A stretch of 64,000 bases of DNA from Brachyhypopomus gauderio (Eukaryota; Chordata; Actinopteri; Gymnotiformes; Hypopomidae), in NCBI RefSeq assembly GCF_052324685.1, contig NC_135219.1, forward strand, positions 22,661,316 to 22,725,315. The letters are read 5' to 3'. The notes beneath the pieces are model-generated. The model made no database searches. It saw nothing but the letters and a program-made list of their open reading frames with translations, and had not been told where the DNA came from. A program made the position numbers and the translations under genes. How positions within the stretch are numbered: the stretch's first letter is position 1; each line of letters starts with the position of its first letter. Shown here piece after piece: positions 56,852 through 64,000 of this stretch.

Positions 56852-58532
56852 GGCCTAGGTGCACGTACCACTTCCTCGTTGGTGTCAGGATGGTACCGTA
56901 TTTCCGGTTGGTATGCGGAAGTGCCGATGTCATGGCCGAGTCTAAATTCACAAGGTGCCTGTTGGAGTTCCCGAAATTTACCGTCAACGATGTGCGTCGT
57001 ATTGTCAGAGCATCAAGTACAACGACACAGAGTCAACTTGAAAAGGGTTTCAAGTTCTACGTTTCATCCTACCTCTGCAATTTTGAAGGTAAGTGGCTGA
57101 CGCTAGTTAGCTAGCTAGCCTGAGGTGGCAGTTTAATGAAGTGATGTTGTTTTTAGTAACGAACCAACCTGTCCTAGTACTAGAAATGCCTTTTTAAAAC
57201 ATGTTTGTATTTCTGATGGAAGTATCAGGCAAAAGTAAGGCTAACGAGATAACAGTGAGGGCTCACTGCTACAGATCTATGAAGAAAACAGATACGCCAC
57301 ACCAGCTGAGAGTAGGACTGGTTAAAATGACACGAGTTCTGTTCAGTGTCACGTTCAAAGTTCTGTTGAACAAGATCAAAAGTGAGTTCAACACAAGTTC
57401 AATCTTTTATCCTTGCTCTTACTTCACGTAAGCTGTGATAACCATAGGCATTGGTTTTCAAAGCTTACAATGGTAGCCAAATGCAGAGTAGCTGAGTGGG
57501 AATCATTAGCAGTCTATATTGCCTATAGTAAACAAATGGGAGTTTATTTTACAGTTCGAGCTATTGTTATCTACCTCTATGACTCAAAAGCAGAATATAG
57601 TCCACCTCAGCTATTCTTCAAACTGCATTTTCTAAAATCTGTCAATCTGTCTTTCAAATCTTTCATCTTAACTTCTTTATTAACATATGGCTGCAACACT
57701 TACACCTATTAACATATTCTGATAACACTCTTCAAGAAGCAGTTGAAGTAAAACCTGCACTGTTCTGTTGTTGGTGGTGGAAACAACAAAATAATATAAA
57801 TATAAGTAGGCCTGTTTCACTCCTATGTGTAAGCATTTCATCTGGAGTGAAAATGAAGTTTAAATCTGAACTAGTAGATTGAACCATGCACAACACTGTA
57901 GAATAGAAAGACAGTATAGCCAAGTGTTTTAAGAGTGATGCAAAACAGCACAAACGTTACATGAGACAATAGACAAGTGACATTCACCACTACCAACATG
58001 ATGGGACAGATATTGCGCCTATTGACATTGCTGAAGTCTTCTTTTCAAGATATTAAATATTGCCTCTTGTGTATTTCAGATGACATTACGTGATTCAATG
58101 CCAGTTGTGCTCATTAACAGGGGAATCTGCAACCACTTGGTTGCATTGCTTTTCCAGACTGCTCATTATTCTGAATCTGGCATGTCTGTCGATCCCTCCT
58201 GTCCTTTCATGCACACAGACAGAACAGAAGTGGCATAAACCACCAACAATGGTTTGTCTTATTTCATTATTTAATGTTAGTTAATGTATCACAGTCACTT
58301 TACTAACACCATCTTTTAAATTAATAGGGGGTGAAGCCTGGACCCGTGGATGCCATGGTTGTCCTAAAGCCAAAACCAGGTGCTACTACAGCCAGTGGAG
58401 TTAGGTATGTAGTACCAAATTTAATAGGCAGATTACAGTGTGTGGTTAAAAAAATATATGCTTTTGATCATCTGATAAGACGATCTGATCTGTTCTCTTC
58501 AAAATTTAATTTAGCCTTGTTGTACTTCAGAT

Positions 58533-59036
58533 TAGTGTTGTCAAAAAAATTGATATATCGATACGTATCGATACTGAACATTCTGAAACGGTACAATACT
58601 CGTTTCCCTTAAGTATCGAGTCTTTTTACATAAAATGCGCTTTCGTTTGACCCACCCAAGCTGCCGTAATGCACAGGACAGTTTGTAATGCTAATATGGC
58701 AGCTAAAGCAAACGCAGTGCTGTTGGATTCGAAGCAGATACAGATGGAAAACTGAAGGACTTGAACAAGCCCGTTTGCAAGCGGTGCTTTTGGAACATTT
58801 CAACGAAGGGCGCTAAAGCCTGGTTGAGTGACCATAGCGCTCGACTCCGCGCGCACCTCGTGCGAACCTCTGCGAGCGGTGGAGGCTTTATACTTTCCGC
58901 TTTGCAGTGTTGTCCGAAACTATATGTGGTAGTATAAAAGAAACACCCCTCAAAACAGGGGAATGAACACTTACCTGACGAATTTTAATGCTGCTTTGTG
59001 TTTCAGGTTTGAAAAGTGCTGCAATTTAGGCTAAAG
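58533..59036 (+). mobile_element. hAT 5' fragment (TAGTGTTGTCAAA type)
   Basis: Starts TAGTGTTGTCAAAAAAATTG, then 'atatatcgatacgtatcgat'. It encodes MAAKANAVLLDSK and, after a frame break, KLKDLNKPVCKRCF, the start of a BED-finger hAT transposase. The 3' part is replaced by the foldback. Confidence 0.65.
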
Positions 59037-60040
59037 TACTTGAAAATGTTGAAATTGTAACTACTTCATTTCACAACAAATATCTGTCTGACTGAACAGT
59101 TTTCATGTATTACATTAACAAATACGAGCCTCTTGTAATTCCAGGATGAAACATGAGAGAACGTGAAGACGTTAAGATTGGGCGTTTTGAAAATAAACAA
59201 CCATTAAATAATGTGATTAAAAGCGCAATATTTCGAATCATTTCGAGTATATGTATAAATATTTAACTTAATTAAGTTTAACGTGCTGGGAAATATTGGT
59301 ACAAGCGCTTGAATTGAACCCTGCAAACATGACTTTGTTCATTGCGCTGAGGCGCGGCGCGTGCGAAGTTACAAAATTCGAGAGGTGCACGACCTCGCGT
59401 GCGCCGCGCTTCAGCGCGATGAACAAAGTCATGTTTGCAGGGTTCATACACCTTGTGGAATTCAAACACTTGTATGTCACTTTCAAGGTCCATTTCAATA
59501 TTTCCCAGCACGAGCAAAGACACTTTGTCAGATGTTCAAAAGACGTCCACTGAAAAGCCAGAATGAAAGTTTTAGCGACGTCTTTTTTAAACGTCTATTA
59601 CTGCCGTTCAGTTGCAGTTTTTGCACGTCCTGACATCCAATAAAGGTCCTAGTCAAACGTTCAGATAGAAAACTCGTCATAGACGTTAAGGTTAAGTTAA
59701 AAGGTTAAGGTCCTAGTCACACTGTCAGATTTTGAACGTCCACCAGACATGCAAAAAAGGGTCTGGACTGACCGACGTGATACAGACTTGATTTTAACGT
59801 CTTTCTGACGTCGCATGTTTGTTGGGATAAGTTAAATATTTATACATGTACTCGAAATTATTCGCTTTATCATCACATTATTTAATGGTTGTTTATTTTC
59901 AAAACACCCAATCGTAACGTCTTCACGTTCTCTCATGTTTCATCCTGGAATTGCAAGATGCTCGTATTTGTTAACACAAAATAACTGTTCAGTCAGACAG
60001 ATATTTGTTGTGAAATGAAGTTACAATTTCAAGCATTTTC
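59037..60040. repeat. Long foldback element with nested palindromes (copy B, complete)
   Basis: The outer arms span 59,037-59,277 and 59,822-60,036 ('gttgaaattgtaact' against 'agttacaatttcaagc'; 'catttcacaacaaatatctg' against its inverse). The inner palindrome is at 59,280-59,515, with a central pair at 59,315-59,363 and 59,397-59,446. Copy A carries the same element. Confidence 0.8.
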
Positions 60041-60923
60041 CAACACCTTTTGTGGCCTTGTCACAGTCACACCTTATTGAAGAGGCACCAAGATCCAAAA
60101 GTGCTACACCTGAGTGGCATTCACTTAGGAGAGAAAGAGTGACTGCCTCACATTTCAGAGAGGTGAGCCACGTTAGAGGTCCAGGTGCTGCAGAAAGCCT
60201 GGCAGAAAGGATAATCCGAGGGACACGACAAACAGCACACGTGAAGAGGGGACTTGAAATGGAAACAGAGGCCTTAAAGGACTGTGCAGTTCTGAAAAAC
60301 TTGAACTTGACCAAGTGTGGGCTAGTGATTCATCCAGATGCCTCTTGGCTGGGTGCATCACCTGATGGACTTGTATATGACCCACTTGAGCGTCCATCAT
60401 TTGGGCTTGTTGAAATTAAGTGCCCAAATGCACAAAGCTATGTAGACTGCAAATTCCTCAAAGTGGCACAAGGCCTACACAAAATGAAGGAGAGCCATTG
60501 TTATTATTGGCAAATCCAGTTCCAGTTATTGATTACTGGTATGCAGTGGTGTGATTTAGTTATCTGTGCCCATGATGATATCTTTATGCAGCGAGTTTAC
60601 AGAGATAGCAGTGTATTAGAAGAGGTGAAAAGGAGGTGTGACATGTTTTTCTTTAACACTTACATGCCAAAATACCTCTCTATGCCCAAGCAATAGAAAA
60701 TCATAATGAAGACATGAACTCATGAACAATTAAAACAATTTCAATTTATTCTGTCAATTGTATTAGTTTCATTTTTTACAAATACAGTAAAAGTTAAGAA
60801 ATACATAATGTTGTATTGTGTTGTCAATTTTACATATAAAAGTGAAAGCATTTTATACAATTAATCATATTGCACTGTACCTTAACATTGCAGCCAATAT
60901 TTACAGACTAGCATGACCTAAAG

Positions 60924-61176
60924 CAGGGGTCGGCAACCTTTTTGACTCGGAGCCACAAAAGCAAAAATAATTGGAAATTTATTTCAGTGACGATGACATG
61001 TCACTCAAGCGAACCGAAACACCGGACATTTGTGAAATTCCACCCGAACATTTTTTTTAAGTCTCAAAAATAATATACGGTAATTAAATACTCATTAATT
61101 CTATTCAAAAGCTGAGCCGCATCAGAGGGATCAAAGAGCTGCATGCGGCTCCGGAGCCGCGGGTTGCCGACCCCTG
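60924..61176. mobile_element. hAT-type MITE, copy B
   Basis: Same as 1,822-2,078, with 'gaccgaaac' followed by a small deletion of 'taaatac'. Confidence 0.85.
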
Positions 61177-61269
61177 ACCTTAAAGGGATCATTTTAAGGT
61201 TAGAGAAAAAAATAAATAAATAAATCGCCGTAATTCACATTACATCATCTGTCTAATTCTGGATTGAGA

Positions 61270-62990
61270 TTAGCCATTGTTTGCCCAGGCTTTTACCAAG
61301 GGGCCATTTTGATAATTCACCAAAAGACAGGCAACAGTAAAAATTTGGTTTATGCTCCCTGTGATTGAAAGGGGGATCACTGTGCTGAATATTTTATGTT
61401 CTTTGACTCTGCGAATCACACGCTCAACATGGACTCTCAGTCTTGCAATGGACTGTGACGTTCTGATCTCTGACCTAGACAGTTGAGCTCTCTTTGACAG
61501 AAACGTGGGTATGTGGACTTTGCATGGAACGCAGTCTTCAACAAGGAAACCCTTGTCCACCATGATGGCCATAGATGGGTCAAGGAGGGCCACAATGCCA
61601 GACTGCTTTAAGATCTCTTTATCACTGATAGCACCTTGATAAAGAGAAGACACAAAGGTCACTGCGCCATGAGGGGCTATCCCAAGCAACCATTTGAATG
61701 TACAGTGTGATTTATAAGTGGAAAACACTTCACTCTGAAGGAGAAGGGAATTTGGAGTTTGACATCTCAGTTCTGTGGAATCTAAAATTATTTGAGTGTC
61801 AGCGTAGTCCTGAAACACATCTGGGAGGTGAGTTTTCACAGTGTCCACATCTAACCAAACATAAACAGCTCCCAATACAGTATAAAGGAAGTTGGCCCAG
61901 GTGTTAATAATACGACTAACAGTTGACCGATGGATTCTAAATCTATGGGCCAAATCCTTTTGCATCAGTCCCAATGACGGGTAGTTCATGAAGAGAAAAA
62001 TCTCATCAATTGGTTAAAGAACCTGGGGAAAAAAATACATTATCCTATTGTCATATTACATTATGACTATCAAAACTTCTTTTGATGTAAAGATTAATTT
62101 GAAAATGATGACATAACATGCTTTGTATGGACAACAGGAAAACATTTACCGTTGTACTGGCAGAGTGAGGGACCTGATCAGTCTTCTCAACAGTCCGTGC
62201 GCTTGTAACCCGTATGATGTTGTGGGTGGCTGGCTCTATTTGCTTCCAAAAGCCCATCAGGCGGGCATGGTTTGCAAATCTGTGGAATATAAAAGTTATA
62301 TATAAAGTTATATAATCGCTATTTCATTCACAATGTATTTCAGACACCAGAGAAGGCCCATCCGTATACTGTGTCCTGCCATATTTTGTATTTACCTGGT
62401 AAAGAATCGTATGTCGTCATCAGAGGCAGAAAACCGCTCCAAACAGAACTTGCTGACAGTTAAGTCTTCGATTTGTTTTCGGAGCCTTGATATCTCCTCT
62501 TCATTTTCATTGAGGGAGAGATCAAGCGCAGCAGGCTCATTACTGACGCAGTAGTCATGTTCATGACACGGTAAGGGGTCATCATCATCATGGTCAGTCT
62601 GCATCTCTGTTAGATCAGTGTTGGGTGGACGCTCTGTTCTTTCCCATACTCCAGATCATGGAGTTGGAATAGTATAGTTATTCCATTGAAATAGCACAGG
62701 AAAAGCTCCAGGTCGCAGTCGTCGTCGTCCAGCAGGAGTGGGAGGTTCGAGCAGATCAGCAGCGATAAAATGTCGCAAACACACTCGGGAAGTACTCGTG
62801 ACGATAAAATGATCTCTCCTGATCTTAACCATCCATTGTTTCTGCAGTTCTGAGTCCTTTGGAAAGGTGTGGAAGCTCAGGTAGGAATTACACCTTGTCG
62901 ATGCTGTGCAGAATGGCACACAGCAGTGGTGGTTGGACCTGCTGTCTGTACGTTGTTGAAACGATACTTTTTTTTTTGTTTACCTGTCAT
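61270..62990 (-). pseudogene. THAP-DDE_4 transposase gene, copy B
   Basis: Same three-exon layout as copy A. The DDE exon is intact (ILDSTEL, MVDKGFLVED, HVERVIRRVK, RIINTW), but its first codons read VL, stop, PIDE ('ggttaaagaacc' here, 'gcttgaagaacc' in A). An extra T in the poly-T run after MTGKQKK shifts the THAP exon. The TGA after NNYTIPTP (62,656) is shared with copy A. The linker is shorter by six and three bases. Confidence 0.8.
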
Positions 62991-63754
62991 GTTTAGGACA
63001 CGTAAACGGACAGGAGATGAAGCAAACATAATCATCAAGGTTGGCAAGCTATCAAAACATACCAACTCAAAGGGTTAACATGATATCAGCCTCATGGGAC
63101 AAAAATGATGGGAAACAAACACAAGTTGTAATATCCACAACATTAACATTTTCTTAATCCAAAATCGGCGCTCTGAACCAAACCTCGTCTTTATCAAGTC
63201 TAAACTAAACTTATAAAGGAGCAGCAGCAATAACTAAGCATTATATACCAGCCAAAGATAGAAGCTGTAGGTGGTTAGCGCCTAAGGCCAAGAAGCTACA
63301 GGGGCTAGCTAAGCAAACTAAAAGGCACAGGTGGTTAGAGAGCAAAGCTAAAGGTTGCACTCCAGTTATGTAGCTTAACTAAATCCCCAACCCATAAAAC
63401 TCCGTATACAAGTGAAACATACCTGCTTTAACCCCGTCAAAACTACTAATGACTCAGTTCTGCTCCCACAATAGTACTGCACCAGGAGGCGCCTCGTCTG
63501 GGCCTCTCCCTCGATATAAGAGCAGGACTAAACACTTAGTACTGGACACTAGTCTCACATTTAAAAGCAGAATACATGAGTGAAAATGCACCGTACCTTA
63601 CAACAGCGAACACTCCGTAAAGTCGAGCTCACGCTCCAACCCTGTCGTCCCGTTGTGCTGCTTAGCTTAGCCACGCTATTGCTGCAAGGACCCCATGGTG
63701 CCCTTATCACATGCCTGATTACAGGCACACTGCAGCCTGTAACTACCTCACTCC

Positions 63755-64000
63755 TCCCATACCAACAAATCTGTGGAGGGAGCTAAAGATCAGGGTGATG
63801 GCAAGGAGACCCTCCAACCTCAAAGAGTTGGAGCTCATCACTAAAGATGAATGGACAAAAATACCAGTGGAGACATGCAAAAAGCTGGTCAGCAATTACA
63901 GGAAGCGTTTGATTGCTGTAAATAAAGGCTTTTCTATTAATTATTGAGAAGGGTCTGAATAATTTTGGACATGCTACTTTTTGTTCAAATGTGAATAAAA
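63755..64000 (+). mobile_element. Tc1-like transposase 3' end, copy B (cut by window end)
   Basis: Here the last 60 codons are in one frame: [20 protein letters not shown], then [20 protein letters not shown] and [17 protein letters not shown], stop at 63,945. Continues beyond the window. Confidence 0.85.

Larger units (their letters stand above)
56932..60696 (+). pseudogene. SWIM-YqaJ nuclease gene, copy B
   Basis: Exon 1 (56,932-57,088) encodes MAESKFTRCLLEFPKFTVND up to NFEG. The KANEITVRAHCYRSMKKTDT exon follows at about 57,228-57,325. In the SWIM exon (58,080-58,260) 24 nt are missing compared with copy C, so CSCVASC is lost and GICKH is GICNH: the zinc finger cannot form. GVKPGPVDAMVVLKPKPG follows at 58,330. 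The exon for STLFKGYSG... is gone, replaced by a hAT fragment and the foldback. The YqaJ exon (60,052-60,696) is clean, with WLGASPDGLV, GLVEIKCP and YYWQIQFQ all present and the AESLAERI residues that copy A lacks. Confidence 0.75.
56852..63000 (+). mobile_element. ISL2EU-like two-gene transposon, copy B
   Basis: The only copy in the window with both genes: SWIM-YqaJ (+, from 56,932) and THAP-DDE_4 transposase (-, 62,990-61,270), convergent. Inserted in it are a hAT fragment (58,533-59,036), the foldback (59,037-60,040) and the small hAT MITE (60,924-61,176). The left border is inferred from where copies B and C diverge (just before 'ggcctaggtgcacg'); the right border lies at or after 63,000. 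Terminal repeats could not be read. Confidence 0.75.

Overview
The window looks like intron-rich, transposon-dense DNA from a ray-finned fish. Reasons: many Tc1, hAT, PIF/Harbinger, piggyBac and L2/CR1-type LINE remnants, vertebrate GT-AG exons, and a recognisable host gene of the TOGARAM (crescerin) family. L2-like tails of the form 'aaagctgctttgtgac...tataaataaa' hint at an otophysan fish, but that is a weak inference. No prokaryotic features are present.

Layout. (1) 1-5,050 and 59,103-64,000 are the same unit in the same orientation and nearly identical. Each carries a long foldback repeat, the 3' part of a YqaJ-type nuclease gene (+), a small hAT MITE, a THAP/DDE_4 transposase gene (-) and a Tc1 3' fragment. 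The right copy also shows its 5' half (56,852 onward). A third, inverted partial copy lies at 25,150-28,610 without the foldback. Together they define a two-gene, tail-to-tail DNA transposon that I place next to ISL2EU/PIF-Harbinger (inference from domain content). (2) 5,063-13,345 is a graveyard of hAT, P-element-like, L2 and MITE sequence with one solo LTR. (3) 13,672-15,800 (-) is a basic, unrecognised host gene 3' end; an isolated exon at 21,491-21,696 (-) may belong to it. (4) 15,898-24,740 holds TIR elements, more L2, and one terminal exon resembling CABLES (24,117-24,239 +).

(5) 29,055-45,158 (+) is a TOGARAM-like gene that I could splice by eye into 22 phase-compatible exons. A block of five exons encoding a TOG domain plus the following linker exon is tandemly duplicated; the duplication is phase-neutral. 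The second linker exon carries +1 nt, the last TOG domain has a second frame break, and one conserved exon seems absent, so the locus may be decaying. An upstream chimeric exon shows a second duplication. Several MITE insertions post-date these duplications, because the sister copy preserves the empty site.

(6) 47,539-50,568 (-) is an apparently intact two-exon piggyBac transposase gene (544 aa predicted, catalytic Asp residues present). (7) 52,722-56,264 is a complete but decayed Harbinger element with transposase (+) and Myb-like (-) genes. All identifications come from reading the sequence and remembered family patterns; no search was run.
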